Shown: piece by piece, positions 50,487 to 60,007 of the stretch
Position numbering within the stretch: position 1 is the stretch's first letter
Layout: each line of letters opens with the position of its first letter
Source of the DNA: a virus
Virus record (IMG/VR): IMGVR_UViG_3300027985_001833
Span: 1 to 64,000 of that record
DNA length: 64,000 nt
Reading direction: 5' to 3' (one strand)
Notes under the pieces: generated by a model
The model's database searches: none
What the model saw: only the letters and a program-made list of their open reading frames with translations
What the model was told of the DNA's origin: nothing
Position numbers and translations under genes: made by a program

Positions 50487-51686
50487 TTAAACGCCAGTTC
50501 CAATGTTTTTTACATTCACAATAGCGGATGCCTCTTCGAAATTAGCATCTGCTTTTACTGTGATTGCGTATTGATTGACACCTTTGAAAATATCCCTTCC
50601 GCGTTCAATTCTTACATCGCGCCCAATTGCCACGATGAAATTACTCTCATGCGTGAGTATCATTTTAGGACTAGCGCTATAGGTCACTTTTACAGTATCG
50701 CCATCACCAATACTGCCACCAGCATCGCGAGCAATTGTCCCGGCGCTTGCGTCTAAAACATAATCCGTACCACTAACATACGGAGTTTGCGGCGGATATT
50801 TTGCCAAGGTGCTTGGCAAAACTACTACATCAGAGACATTAGCGTTTTTAAGTGTAACAGCAGTGGTTCCATTCAGTTGAACGTGCTCAACGTATGTAGG
50901 TTGAAGATTCCAAACAGGAACCTCGATGATTGGAATACCAAACGGCTTAACAAGCATGCCTTCTGCAGCAGCATCGCCAAGATTTGATGCCCTAGTGGCC
51001 ATCTTTTCATAGTATAACTGTGCTAGATCGGGAGACATAAAAAAACGCAAATTTTTCTTATTACGTCTGAATTTGGTTGGCATGGCGCGAATGGCCTTAC
51101 CAAAAATACCAAGGCCGATATTCGCTCCTGCGGCGTCAACTTGATTGCCTGATTCAGCAAGATATTGCCATCCATTCAAAAGGGCCAAATAGGTGTCCTT
51201 GATATATTGCGTAGTGCTTCCTCCATCAACAATATCACCTTCAATTGCCGCAGGACCCAAGGTGTTGCCGAGAATATACAATTCTTCAAGGTCATTTGCC
51301 AATTGTTTAGCAAACATTTTGATGATATGGTCTTCTACGTCATTCCCTTCCACATTGTGCTCAACAAAAGTGTCTCCAATTTCAACAGGGACCATAACCT
51401 CTTTGGGTTGCAGGGTAACTCTGGAAGTGGTAATGCCACGTCGCAAACCAGGATCAACTGCCTCTTCTTTTGGCATTGCTGCTCGTTGGCCAATACCAAT
51501 TTTTTCTACGTAAAGTTTTTCATTGCGAAATCGAACAGTTCTTGCACTTTTGGAGAGTACGGTCTCTTCAAAAACATAATCAAGAAATTTTTCGGCTTGC
51601 GCTGGATTCAATTTCCCTGCTGTTGCTAAAGATTCAGCAGTAATAACGGCTTTTTGAATCAATTCTTCGTTGCTAATTTTGTTCAT
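50487..51686 (-). CDS. Major capsid protein (HK97 fold)
   Basis: This 399-aa protein has capsid-type features: RRGITTSRVTLQPKEVMVPVEIGDTF, FRRNKKNLRFFMSPDLAQLYY and a C-terminal P-domain/A-domain stretch MILTHESNFIVAIGRDVRIERGRDIF. It follows a protease/scaffold gene and precedes small decoration genes. It would assemble into the icosahedral head. The N-terminal about 35 residues may be the delta domain removed on maturation. Confidence 0.85.
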   Translation of the reverse strand: MNKISNEELIQKAVITAESLATAGKLNPAQAEKFLDYVFEETVLSKSARTVRFRNEKLYVEKIGIGQRAAMPKEEAVDPGLRRGITTSRVTLQPKEVMVPVEIGDTFVEHNVEGNDVEDHIIKMFAKQLANDLEELYILGNTLGPAAIEGDIVDGGSTTQYIKDTYLALLNGWQYLAESGNQVDAAGANIGLGIFGKAIRAMPTKFRRNKKNLRFFMSPDLAQLYYEKMATRASNLGDAAAEGMLVKPFGIPIIEVPVWNLQPTYVEHVQLNGTTAVTLKNANVSDVVVLPSTLAKYPPQTPYVSGTDYVLDASAGTIARDAGGSIGDGDTVKVTYSASPKMILTHESNFIVAIGRDVRIERGRDIFKGVNQYAITVKADANFEEASAIVNVKNIGTGV

Positions 51687-51722
51687 TTTGTTTTGCTCCT
51701 TACGATTGCAAATTTATAATCA

Positions 51723-52889
51723 TTAATTAAAAAGCACTCCGCTCCATAGTGATTTTGTTATTTTCTTATCTTCACTGTCAGTTTCATTATCTCCAATTGA
51801 TCTGGGAGCAGCTTTAGTCATCATTTCCTCCACACGTTTATCAATCTTTTCTACACGTTTGGTTAGATTCTCAACCAATTCATCCAACTTGGTCGCCGTT
51901 GGGTTGCTATTTTCATTTTTTTCTGTTTTTTCAATTTTATCTATTTTGGCCACAGTTGCTGACTCGGTTGTTTTTTGAGTAAGCGTCGAAAGCATTCCTT
52001 GAATTGATTCAACTGCTTTGGTTAGATTCTCAACTCTGTCCGGGGACAATGCTTTAGCACGGGTAATAGCGTTTTCAAGTTCGTCCAAGGTGGAAAGTTT
52101 ATTGCATTGGACTTCAACCTCATTTTCAATAACTTTTTTTTCATCCCCAATCGTTGCGGTAGATTCATCCTTTTTATCAGCGTCTAACGATTTAGCAATT
52201 TCCGAAACGCTGTTTGCAACTTTTTCCATAGCTTTTAAAACGTCTTCATTACTTGTTGCTTCAATAGTTTCATCACCTTTGTTTTCATTTTTTTCAATAA
52301 CAGTAGCAACATCTTTCACTTCATCAGATTGTTTTGTTTTGTCCATTGGCTTTTCCTCCATTGTTTTGCTCTTAATTACATCAAATAACATAAGATTTGC
52401 CGGCATATCCACTACGGATATTTCCTCTACGAAAATTTCCGTCAATTCTCTTTTGGGTTGTATATCTGTACTTTTTTCCAACATTTTGGCTCTTGCTCTA
52501 CCGCCGATGGAAAATCCTGTAATTGCGCCATCCTTAATCTTTTTCCAAATATCATCATCCAACACTTTGACTTGTATAATCCAACTGCCTTTTTTGATCT
52601 TTTTAGTGCCTATCGCAATATCTGATTTCGTAATATATGATTGCCTTAGTTGAAAAGACTTATCGAATAATGAATGTTGAACTCCTAATTTAGTTAATTC
52701 ATTGTATTTAGTTAAAAAATTTGCTCCCGCTTCTTCGATCACCCCTTCCTTGATTATTATATCACCATGTGCATCCACTATATGCGGAGCTAACACAACT
52801 CCTTCAATAATTCTTGCGTCTTTAGATTTTTCAATTGGTATATTCCAAGCAACATTTTCATCATGCTGATCATAAATATTTAATGACAT
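51723..52889 (-). CDS. XkdF-like prohead protease fused to scaffold
   Basis: This 388-aa protein has an N-terminal about 160 residues like the XkdF/S78-type head proteases: VDAHGDIIIKEGVIEE, GVQHSLFDKSF (His) and ITGFSIGGRA (Ser). From about residue 180 on it is coiled-coil and charged (KPMDKTKQSDEVKDVATV...), the usual scaffold. It would be cut on maturation together with capsid N-termini. Location just before the capsid gene fits. Confidence 0.8.
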   Translation of the reverse strand: MSLNIYDQHDENVAWNIPIEKSKDARIIEGVVLAPHIVDAHGDIIIKEGVIEEAGANFLTKYNELTKLGVQHSLFDKSFQLRQSYITKSDIAIGTKKIKKGSWIIQVKVLDDDIWKKIKDGAITGFSIGGRARAKMLEKSTDIQPKRELTEIFVEEISVVDMPANLMLFDVIKSKTMEEKPMDKTKQSDEVKDVATVIEKNENKGDETIEATSNEDVLKAMEKVANSVSEIAKSLDADKKDESTATIGDEKKVIENEVEVQCNKLSTLDELENAITRAKALSPDRVENLTKAVESIQGMLSTLTQKTTESATVAKIDKIEKTEKNENSNPTATKLDELVENLTKRVEKIDKRVEEMMTKAAPRSIGDNETDSEDKKITKSLWSGVLFN

Positions 52890-52992
52890 CCTAATCTCCC
52901 GAAGAATAAATGTCTGTTGTTTAGATTACCTTATGTTTGTTAATCAAGGAAGATTTTCAGAATACGCTGGATGATCATCAATTACCATAGAA

Positions 52993-54033
52993 CTACTTGC
53001 CCAAACTAGTTACATCAACATCTATGGTGCATCTGCATTTATAATGATACGGTGGCAAAGCCAAACCAGCTTTGACTAAAGCAGCTGAATCCTTGATACC
53101 AATTTTCCCAGCAATATATCCTGGCGTAGAAGAAATTGCCATTATCTGCGCAGCCGTCATCCAGGGTTGAATTTGTTTAACATCTTCAGGTTTTTTAGCG
53201 GCAATTATTGCGTCCATTTGATATAAACCATCTTGAACAGAGAACGTCTTACCCTCTAAATGACCACAACGCGGACAAGTTCTGTTATCTCCAGGATTTA
53301 CAATTGTATATTGCGTGACTCCAACTTCTTGAAAGCTACGCAATTGGGAAAACACCCTGGATGTGGTGGTCACATTTGCTGCAAATCCTTCAAAATATTG
53401 CTTAGCTGTACCGTTGAAACCGCCTGGAACGCTAATGTTCTGTGATACCTCTTTGAGTCTCTCTTGCAACAGCTTGCCCGCAAGGGCGGTATTTTTACCC
53501 GCTTCCAAAACGGTCTCTTTGACAGTCGTAACAACCGTGGCCAATACGTTTTCGTCATAATGTGAGCCAATCCAATACAATTGATGTTCTTTAATTGCTT
53601 CAATAGCTCCATAATCAATCAAATCATAAACCGGCAAGATGCTCGCCTTGGCTTTGGCAACCGGTTCAAATTTAGGTGTTCCGTATCTCAAAGAACTATT
53701 GATTGTTCTGGTTGCTTTTTTGTATCCAACATCCCTGCCTAATCGATAAACATTCTTTAATTCTTGAGTAACAACTTTGGAAACAGGCGCGGCCCAAGAG
53801 TTGTATATCTTGTTTAATTCTTCTATTATAGCATTAGATTTTTTGCCATTTTTTACCATCGAAGAAGCTTTGTTGATGGCTCGTGCGGAAACTTCGTTCC
53901 ATTTGTTATTCATATATGAACGCATTCGCTTTTCTTTTCTTGCCATAGATGATAACTCAGAAATTTTGAGCGCTTTAGCGATCATATCGTCAAATAAATA
54001 CGAAGCAATATAATTTTGCTCCAAATTATTCAT
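52993..54033 (-). CDS. Mu gpF-like minor head protein
   Basis: This 346-aa protein ends with the phage-head morphogenesis domain: TTTSRVFSQLRSFQEVG, NPGDNRTCPRCGHLEGKTFSV and LALPPYHYKCRCTIDVDV, in which the cysteines and histidine match a conserved metal site. The helical N-terminus is typical. It is required for proper DNA ejection or portal function in related phages. Start at 54033 overlaps the portal end by 8 bp. Confidence 0.82.
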   Translation of the reverse strand: MNNLEQNYIASYLFDDMIAKALKISELSSMARKEKRMRSYMNNKWNEVSARAINKASSMVKNGKKSNAIIEELNKIYNSWAAPVSKVVTQELKNVYRLGRDVGYKKATRTINSSLRYGTPKFEPVAKAKASILPVYDLIDYGAIEAIKEHQLYWIGSHYDENVLATVVTTVKETVLEAGKNTALAGKLLQERLKEVSQNISVPGGFNGTAKQYFEGFAANVTTTSRVFSQLRSFQEVGVTQYTIVNPGDNRTCPRCGHLEGKTFSVQDGLYQMDAIIAAKKPEDVKQIQPWMTAAQIMAISSTPGYIAGKIGIKDSAALVKAGLALPPYHYKCRCTIDVDVTSLGK

Positions 54034-55687
54034 GATCGTGTGTTTCGTCCATATCGCTAGACCACTTTTCTTCCACAAAAGTTCTGGCTTTCAACAAGAA
54101 ATCGATAAAAGCATTATCATCGTTATCATTGTTATACAATGACTTTAAAGCTGTTATTTGTTGGCCTGGCTCCGAAGGTTCTGCTAAATTTTTCACAGCT
54201 TTTGCCATAGTCATCGAAAACGGAACATCAGGGTTAAAATCATCAGGAAATGGGGGCAATTCCATTCCAAGTATATCTTGTAGCAAAATCCTTGCTATTT
54301 TAGGAGTCATACCACCGGTCTTTTCTGCTCCAGCAAGAATTTTAACCAAATTTTGATTATCTGTTGTATTTGGCGTATTTGTTCTAAAAGTGTGATAAAT
54401 TATACCCATATGCGGAAACATAATTCTATTTATGAATTCATCTTCAGAATTTCTTTCTGGTGAAAAAATTTGTTCGTCGGCCAAAATCCTGCTGCTATCC
54501 GCCGTGGCTCTAGTATAATCGTCTGCGTTTCCAACAAAAATTGGTGGCAAACGAAAAGATCTTCTGATGTTTTCCTTGGCATTTTTACTATAATTTTGAA
54601 AAAGTGCATCTTTGTGTTGATTATTTGTCAACGGTTTGATATCTATTTTCATTTGTCCACCGTCTTCGCCTTCAACCAAACCTTCCGCCTCTAATAACAA
54701 AAATTTACTATAATCGTTTGAACCTTTTATTGATTCAGCATATTCTTGAATCCTTTGTATCGAGGCTTCATTCAATTGACCGTTTGAGACTGCAATAATC
54801 ATCGATGGAACGTTGTTGTTCTTGAATGTTATAAAATTAATTTCTTCTGCTGCTCTCAAACCGTATATGGATAACAATTGCCCTATGATTCTAGGCAATC
54901 CATATGGTGTTCGTGGTGAATAAATTTTTCTATGGACTATTTCAGTGGCTCTTTTCTCCATTGGCGTATTATCATCATATTCACCGGTATCACAATTCAT
55001 GATTCTAGGATCACCAAATTCTTTGAACCATACAGTTTTATAACTTGTGCTGGTTGTGATATTACTTGTAGTCCTAAAATTTCTTGATTGAACATATTTT
55101 CTGAATTTTCGAGCTTGCTTAATAGTTTTTAATTTCACAGAGCCATCTGTTTGAAGTTCAAGGATTGGACGATCATATGTGTAAGGTGTTTCTTCTAATT
55201 TCCCCAACAAAACTTGATAACTGGGTATGTGAGCAAATGATTGAACGTTATTTATACCATCTCTTATCACCTCATAGTATGAATTGCCTGTAGACTCCAA
55301 GTCCTTTCGCAATTTCCTCCTGAAATCGGTATAAGATTCATCAGTACAATATCCAAAAAAATTATCCAAAAAAACTTTCTCTTCTGATGCTAATTTGGCA
55401 AGTTTTTTACCATTTTCCGGGACAATTCTGGAAACAAATCTGTATCCGAATCCAACGATATTCACCTCCATGGCATCGAGGCAAGGCGTCAATTCGGTGT
55501 TTTGTTCTTGAAGCGTGGCCAAAGTCAGCATATCAAATGGCGGCGGAATCACCTTCCCTTCGCTAATTAATGTGGCAAAGGGCTCATCTTCAATTTTTTT
55601 GCTTTTTCCAGGCGAGGGAATGGGTTCACTAGCCTTATTGATATCTACAATTGTGGTTTTTATACCACGCAACAATTTTTTGTCCAT
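54026..55687 (-). CDS. Portal protein
   Basis: This 553-aa protein starts at the ATG 55687 behind GGAGGGTGAT. Portal features are FGYRFVSRIVPENG, RKDLESTGNSYYEVIRDG, EIVHRKIYSPRTPYGLPRIIGQ and KENIRRSFRLPPIFVGN (the PBSX/SPP1-type portal core). It forms the dodecamer through which DNA enters. Neighbours are terminase and gpF-like protein, in standard order. Confidence 0.87.
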   Translation of the reverse strand: MDKKLLRGIKTTIVDINKASEPIPSPGKSKKIEDEPFATLISEGKVIPPPFDMLTLATLQEQNTELTPCLDAMEVNIVGFGYRFVSRIVPENGKKLAKLASEEKVFLDNFFGYCTDESYTDFRRKLRKDLESTGNSYYEVIRDGINNVQSFAHIPSYQVLLGKLEETPYTYDRPILELQTDGSVKLKTIKQARKFRKYVQSRNFRTTSNITTSTSYKTVWFKEFGDPRIMNCDTGEYDDNTPMEKRATEIVHRKIYSPRTPYGLPRIIGQLLSIYGLRAAEEINFITFKNNNVPSMIIAVSNGQLNEASIQRIQEYAESIKGSNDYSKFLLLEAEGLVEGEDGGQMKIDIKPLTNNQHKDALFQNYSKNAKENIRRSFRLPPIFVGNADDYTRATADSSRILADEQIFSPERNSEDEFINRIMFPHMGIIYHTFRTNTPNTTDNQNLVKILAGAEKTGGMTPKIARILLQDILGMELPPFPDDFNPDVPFSMTMAKAVKNLAEPSEPGQQITALKSLYNNDNDDNAFIDFLLKARTFVEEKWSSDMDETHDHE

Positions 55688-55688
55688 A

Positions 55689-57203
55689 TCACCCTCCAAT
55701 TAATCCTGGTTCTATTGTTCTTTTTTTACGTTTTTTTCTCAATGATGCCGTTATTGCAATATTGTATGCATCAAATAAATCTTTTGGGCCATTGGGGAAA
55801 AGAACAAATCTTTCAATTGCAATATGCACTCTTGGCGTTTTTACAAAAAACACTTTTTTGTCTTCAAAATCAGACGATAATTTCCAAGCACTTGTAATTT
55901 TGTCTTTTAAAGTTGTAATCGGCATAACTGGTACTCTGATTTTGTTTTCTATTGCCGTATTTTCTGCATTATGGTATTCTTCTTCATATTTCAGATTTTG
56001 TATTTGTGCTTCTTGATATGCATTGGATTCAATGCCTATTCTGATCGGATTGAATCTTTCATTGAAATCTAATATTTTCTTGGTTTGCGTATTGAATCTA
56101 TAATGCCCCTCTAAATAATCTAAAAAATAACGATTAAGTTGTTGATCAATTCCAACTGCTACAATTGCAAACAAATTAGCAGTTTCTGATTGTTTAATTG
56201 CTAAATCAACGCCAACATAAATTCTTAGATCTTTTGGGACATCAGAAAATTCTATTAACTGACAATCATCATATTGAAATATTTCGCCCTTCATGGCTTC
56301 GGTATCGCACATGTATTGTGTATTAAATATGATTAATCCAGATTTTTTTCTTTTTTCATGAAACCATTCAGGCGGATATTTTTCGTGCCAAGGCGATTGC
56401 CCTTTTTCATTCAAAGCTTTGATCACTTGGTGGTGATTTTCCAATTCACCTTTAATAAGATGTCCATACAAATCTTCGTAGTGATATCTAGTACCCAATC
56501 TGTGAAATTCGCCTCTGTGTTCTACTTCTGGATCAGGTGGTTCCAAAGTTGGTTCTAAAGTTTTGTAATACCAAGTTTGCGTCTTTTTACGCATGTGCTC
56601 GGTTCTTGAATTTTCTTCATCGATCAAGTCATCACCAATTATAACGTCATAGTGCTTGCTGACAATAGTTGCGTCCACACCAACGCAAGTAACTGATGCT
56701 TCTTTGGCATTATGCGTCCTTGGCAACACCTCAATCTCTTTGTTATCCCACTTGTTAACCTTCCTTGGATCATAATATTCACCAAATATCTCAGTTAATA
56801 ATTCATTGGATTCGAAATGGCCCTTAATTTCTTTCAAAAAACCTTCTGCATTTGGTGCCGTTTTACTAGCAATCAAAATCCTGATATTTGGATTTTTTAA
56901 AAGTAGATGAATAGTTTTAGCTACTGTGCATGTAGTGCTTTTTCCGGCGCCACGAAACGCTAATTGCAAATTATCTGGATGCTGAAATTGATAAATCATC
57001 ATAGATAGGTGATATGGCTTAACGATGTAATTCAAAATCTGTGTAGCCAAAATATCTATTCTGTTGTGTTTTAAAACTTGTTTACGAATCCATTGTTTTT
57101 TTAATTTATCACAATCCTTGATATCTCTGATGATTTCAGAACGCTCTTTGCGACCTGTACGGATGTGGTTTTCTAAATCAGGATCAAATAACACAGTTTG
57201 CAT
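55689..57203 (-). CDS. Large terminase subunit
   Basis: This 504-aa protein has an N-terminal ATPase with LAFRGAGKSTTCT (Walker A, about 78-90) and VIIGDDLIDEEN (Walker B). The C-terminal RNase H-like nuclease has IYVGVDLAIKQSE, IGIESNAYQEAQ and a late FDAYNIAITAS. It drives DNA into the head and cuts it. The ATG overlaps the upstream gene end by one base. Confidence 0.92.
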   Translation of the reverse strand: MQTVLFDPDLENHIRTGRKERSEIIRDIKDCDKLKKQWIRKQVLKHNRIDILATQILNYIVKPYHLSMMIYQFQHPDNLQLAFRGAGKSTTCTVAKTIHLLLKNPNIRILIASKTAPNAEGFLKEIKGHFESNELLTEIFGEYYDPRKVNKWDNKEIEVLPRTHNAKEASVTCVGVDATIVSKHYDVIIGDDLIDEENSRTEHMRKKTQTWYYKTLEPTLEPPDPEVEHRGEFHRLGTRYHYEDLYGHLIKGELENHHQVIKALNEKGQSPWHEKYPPEWFHEKRKKSGLIIFNTQYMCDTEAMKGEIFQYDDCQLIEFSDVPKDLRIYVGVDLAIKQSETANLFAIVAVGIDQQLNRYFLDYLEGHYRFNTQTKKILDFNERFNPIRIGIESNAYQEAQIQNLKYEEEYHNAENTAIENKIRVPVMPITTLKDKITSAWKLSSDFEDKKVFFVKTPRVHIAIERFVLFPNGPKDLFDAYNIAITASLRKKRKKRTIEPGLIGG

Positions 57204-57577
57204 TATGAAGGGTGAATCACATTGAAACCTGAAACATAAATATCAACGGTACTTGTTGCAACCGCAGTAACTGAAACAAACATAATTCTACCACGAGGTT
57301 CAACCGTGAATTCATAGGCAATGCCTGCCCCAACACCCGTTTTGGTTATAGCAGTATGTTCTTGTATGAATTTGCCAGCAGCATCGGACCACCAAAGGAC
57401 AGCAACGTTAGCATTAACACCTGCTTGTGGAATCACCTGAATATGAGCGTACTCGTAATTAGACATATTCATGCCTACTTGTTTATTATTTATCGTTCCA
57501 GAATCCGGTACGCCGATGGCCAACCTGTGCGCAACGTAATCGGGTGCTTTTTGAGGCGATGATGTTGCGTATGTCAT
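57203..57577 (-). CDS. Small beta-sheet virion-type protein
   Basis: This 124-aa beta-rich protein has YEYAHIQVIPQAGVNANVAVLWW, GIAYEFTVEPRGRIMFVSVTAV and STVDIYVSGFNV. It resembles short phage decoration or fibre-tip domains. It lies between the small protein and the terminase, possibly part of a virion-surface set. Confidence 0.55.
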   Translation of the reverse strand: MTYATSSPQKAPDYVAHRLAIGVPDSGTINNKQVGMNMSNYEYAHIQVIPQAGVNANVAVLWWSDAAGKFIQEHTAITKTGVGAGIAYEFTVEPRGRIMFVSVTAVATSTVDIYVSGFNVIHPS

Positions 57578-57607
57578 TTTTGCCCTTTCATCAATTAATT
57601 GACTATT

Positions 57608-57907
57608 TTACTCCTGGGCAAACCAGTGAAATTTTTCACCTGAAACATTTAAATCCGTATCTGCTCCTAATTTAAAGCCATCAGACAATGGCGTGATACC
57701 ACCACTAGTGATGAATGCAGTTGTGCCTGCTGCAATTGTTTTCATACCGCTAGCGTCGGCCATCGAAGCAGTCCAAAATGCCATACAGTCACCTGTTTCA
57801 TTAAAAATTTCAACTTTTTTTGGTCGAAATCCAACAGTTCTGATAGAAATTTCCGCTCCAGTTCCAAAATGTGCGCCTTCTCTTGTCCTATTCACACCTG
57901 CTCCCAT
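57608..57907 (-). CDS. Small conserved virion-type protein
   Basis: This 99-aa protein has EGAHFGTGAEISIRTVGFRPKKVEIF and AAGTTAFITSGGITPLSDGFKLG, a pattern found in many phage small structural proteins close to head genes. The start ATG at 57907 has a GGAGG site. No precise function is known to me. Confidence 0.6.
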   Translation of the reverse strand: MGAGVNRTREGAHFGTGAEISIRTVGFRPKKVEIFNETGDCMAFWTASMADASGMKTIAAGTTAFITSGGITPLSDGFKLGADTDLNVSGEKFHWFAQE

Positions 57908-58064
57908 TGTTCACCTCCATGTTGTGAATGAATCCTTGACGGCTAATATATCTGGGCAAAATGTTAGCCTGTGACATAACGTCACTAGGATTCTGTATCC
58001 TAAATACGTATAAATCATAATCTCTATGCACTAAACAGTCTAGTTTTTTCGATTGCAAAACCAT
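57888..58064 (-). CDS. Possible 58-aa protein after the small terminase
   Basis: An open frame fills the 163-bp gap between the terminase-like gene and the 99-aa gene, overlapping the latter by 20 bp. It encodes 58 residues with a balanced composition (begins MVLQSKKLDCLVHRDYD). The ribosome site is weak. Too short for many gene finders; worth a homology check. Confidence 0.45.
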   Translation of the reverse strand: MVLQSKKLDCLVHRDYDLYVFRIQNPSDVMSQANILPRYISRQGFIHNMEVNNGSRCE

Positions 58065-58070
58065 GAGTCA

Positions 58071-58721
58071 TTAATTGTGTTCAATTTTTCTTACTTTTGT
58101 TCTTTTGTTCTTCTTTTTTTTGATGATTTTGGATTTGTACGTAATTGATTTGTTTTCATTTTTGTCTTTGTTTTCTTTATTCAAATCAAGCGCCGGTCCA
58201 TCATACAGATGATCATTCGGGGATGGCAATGCTGTTATATCAACCACCTCTGTTCCTGAAACTAAACTATTCAATTCTTTTATTTTTTGTTGCATCAATT
58301 CATTTAATTTACTATCTGTCAAATCAGCAATGAGCACACCGAATAATGATTCGGTTTTGGCTGGTGCTTTTTGAATCAAACCTGTGTCTTGCCCCTTGGT
58401 AAAAATCCTATCTATGATTTCCGATCTTGTTCTGATAGCACCAACAGCGGCGTTTGATGATTTTGGATCATCTTTATATATTTTAATCATTTTTGTCAAA
58501 TCATTGATATTTACCATCTGACTAATCATGTATTCCACATATACATGTTCAATTGGCATGCGTCTCAATTCATCGGCTTTAAAATCCAGCATCTCGGATT
58601 TCAATTTATGAATTTCTTCCAAATCCAACCCAAGCTCCGATGCCGCCTCTTCATCGCTATAACCAGCGGTTAATGCATTGAACAATATAGATATGGCATG
58701 AATCAATTCTTTTTTTTTCAT
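58071..58721 (-). CDS. Probable small terminase subunit
   Basis: This 216-aa protein has an N-terminal HTH-like segment (NALTAGYSDEEAASELGLDLEEIHKLK), a central helical oligomerisation region and a lysine/asparagine-rich tail (KSKIIKKKKNKRTK). This layout fits a small terminase that selects DNA and joins the large terminase. It lies about 870 bp ahead of the large terminase, with three small frames between. Confidence 0.6.
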   Translation of the reverse strand: MKKKELIHAISILFNALTAGYSDEEAASELGLDLEEIHKLKSEMLDFKADELRRMPIEHVYVEYMISQMVNINDLTKMIKIYKDDPKSSNAAVGAIRTRSEIIDRIFTKGQDTGLIQKAPAKTESLFGVLIADLTDSKLNELMQQKIKELNSLVSGTEVVDITALPSPNDHLYDGPALDLNKENKDKNENKSITYKSKIIKKKKNKRTKVRKIEHN

Positions 58722-58723
58722 TT

Positions 58724-59203
58724 TTACTTTTCTTTGCTTTTAAATAAATTGATTGTTTTATTCCTAAAACCACGATTTTTCATTCGTTTTTTTGCTCTAA
58801 AAATCGCTAACATTTTTCGTTCTGACATCCTGTTTAACCAATTAGCACATTCCACAGTTTCTAGCCAATCAATTTTTCCAGCAATATCATTAAACCAGTT
58901 TACATAATATTTAGATTTCGTTTTTTTCACAAAATCTTTATACAACATTTTGTGAAATTTTTTATGCTCTTTATTGCCCCATTGAACCATAAATTGTAAA
59001 TTAGCAATGACTTGGTCCAACGTATATCGCTCTATGCAATACGGTTTCAAACAATCAACAAACAAGGTTTCAATGTTATTGCCACATATAAATTTCCAAA
59101 TCCTGCTATTTACACAATAAACAATAACATAATCAGACGGATCTTCGGTGAATATTTTTTTGCCGTTTATCAGTATTTCTCTTTGTTTCATGGCCAATCG
59201 CAT
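58724..59203 (-). CDS. Unknown basic protein
   Basis: This 159-aa protein has a DYVIVYCVNSRIWKFICGNN core with three cysteines, a middle with FVDCLKPYCIERYTLDQVIANL, and a basic C-terminus (ERKMLAIFRAKKRMKNRG). TGATG couples it to the membrane protein upstream. DNA binding is possible from charge; no family known. Confidence 0.55.
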   Translation of the reverse strand: MRLAMKQREILINGKKIFTEDPSDYVIVYCVNSRIWKFICGNNIETLFVDCLKPYCIERYTLDQVIANLQFMVQWGNKEHKKFHKMLYKDFVKKTKSKYYVNWFNDIAGKIDWLETVECANWLNRMSERKMLAIFRAKKRMKNRGFRNKTINLFKSKEK

Positions 59204-59706
59204 CAAAAACGTATTGACTTTTCGTCGATGTTTCCTGCATAGATGTCTTCGCCTCTGATTTTAGCCTGAAAACCTCTAGCAAAATAAATTCCAAATCCAC
59301 CCAACATCCAAATTGGTGCAATAAAATAAACGAAATTCCAAAATGTTGATGTGATCAACGACAACATCGTTATCATTAATGCTATTATCGTTGAAAATAA
59401 TTGATTCCCTTCCCATTGTTCACAATGGATATGCTCATGACGTTCGATATTGGTGTCCAGACCATTTGCTTTGGTAGCGTATTGTTTATAAAGAGCAACA
59501 TGGCCAAGATTTATGCCATCAAACTCATATTTTCCAAATTTAAACAAATAATTTTTGTTTTTACGTTCGCATTGAAGTACCAATCCTTCGATATGAAGAT
59601 TTTTTCCAAAAAATGGTCTAAATACTAATACAACAAACAACCAAAGGACAATATCAATTTGCCACGTCCATAATAAAGTCAAATAATAATAATATGGAAA
59701 TTTCAC
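59203..59706 (-). CDS. Membrane protein with HEXXH motif
   Basis: This 167-aa protein has an N-terminal membrane segment (DIVLWLFVVLVFRPFF, about 18-33), a cytoplasmic/periplasmic middle with ERHEHIHCEQWEGNQ (residues about 88-102) and two more membrane segments near 103-140. HEHIH matches the zinc-metallopeptidase HEXXH. Similar HERVHVRQ-type motifs occur in small bacterial membrane proteins of unknown function. Start is GTG behind GGAG. Activity is not shown; the motif is short. Confidence 0.5.
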   Translation of the reverse strand: MKFPYYYYLTLLWTWQIDIVLWLFVVLVFRPFFGKNLHIEGLVLQCERKNKNYLFKFGKYEFDGINLGHVALYKQYATKANGLDTNIERHEHIHCEQWEGNQLFSTIIALMITMLSLITSTFWNFVYFIAPIWMLGGFGIYFARGFQAKIRGEDIYAGNIDEKSIRF

Positions 59707-59918
59707 ATCTTGCTCCTTTCACAATATCTAATATTTTTTTCACCTTCTAACCCCGCCCCACGCTGTGACACCTTTAAATCCACATAATCATATAAATCAG
59801 AAATATGCTGGGAAAAAAGTAATAAAAGTTTTTCTTCACGTTCATTCAAAACCATATTGCCTTTCGATAAAAGACCTTGCTTGATTTCGCTTTTTATTTG
59901 CTCTGCCTCTTTTTTCAT
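59703..59918 (-). CDS. Small helical protein
   Basis: This 71-aa helical protein has a KKEAEQIKSEIKQGLLSKG start and a LLLLFSQHISDLYDYVDLK middle. It overlaps the membrane-protein start by four bases. No cysteine cluster. Unknown function. Confidence 0.5.
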   Translation of the reverse strand: MKKEAEQIKSEIKQGLLSKGNMVLNEREEKLLLLFSQHISDLYDYVDLKVSQRGAGLEGEKNIRYCERSKM

Positions 59919-60007
59919 CTAATTCCCCTTACAATTCTTTGCGCCGATGGCAGGAACCGCCCCTGCTCATTATCCCAGCTGCACCGTTGCTCGGCTGCCC
60001 TTGGCAT
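59915..60007 (-). CDS. Possible 30-aa peptide in a GC-rich patch
   Basis: The frame (MPRAAEQRC...) ends by overlapping the ATG of the 71-aa gene (ATGA). An alternative frame from 60021 to 59929 would give MPAIKCQG... The patch is GC-rich compared with its surroundings. Neither frame has a good ribosome site; the call is weak. Confidence 0.25.
   Translation of the reverse strand: MPRAAEQRCSWDNEQGRFLPSAQRIVRGIR

Noticed and set aside
52937-52981. 14-codon ATG frame after the gpF-like gene
   Set aside because: Too short, without ribosome site or coupling to the next gene.
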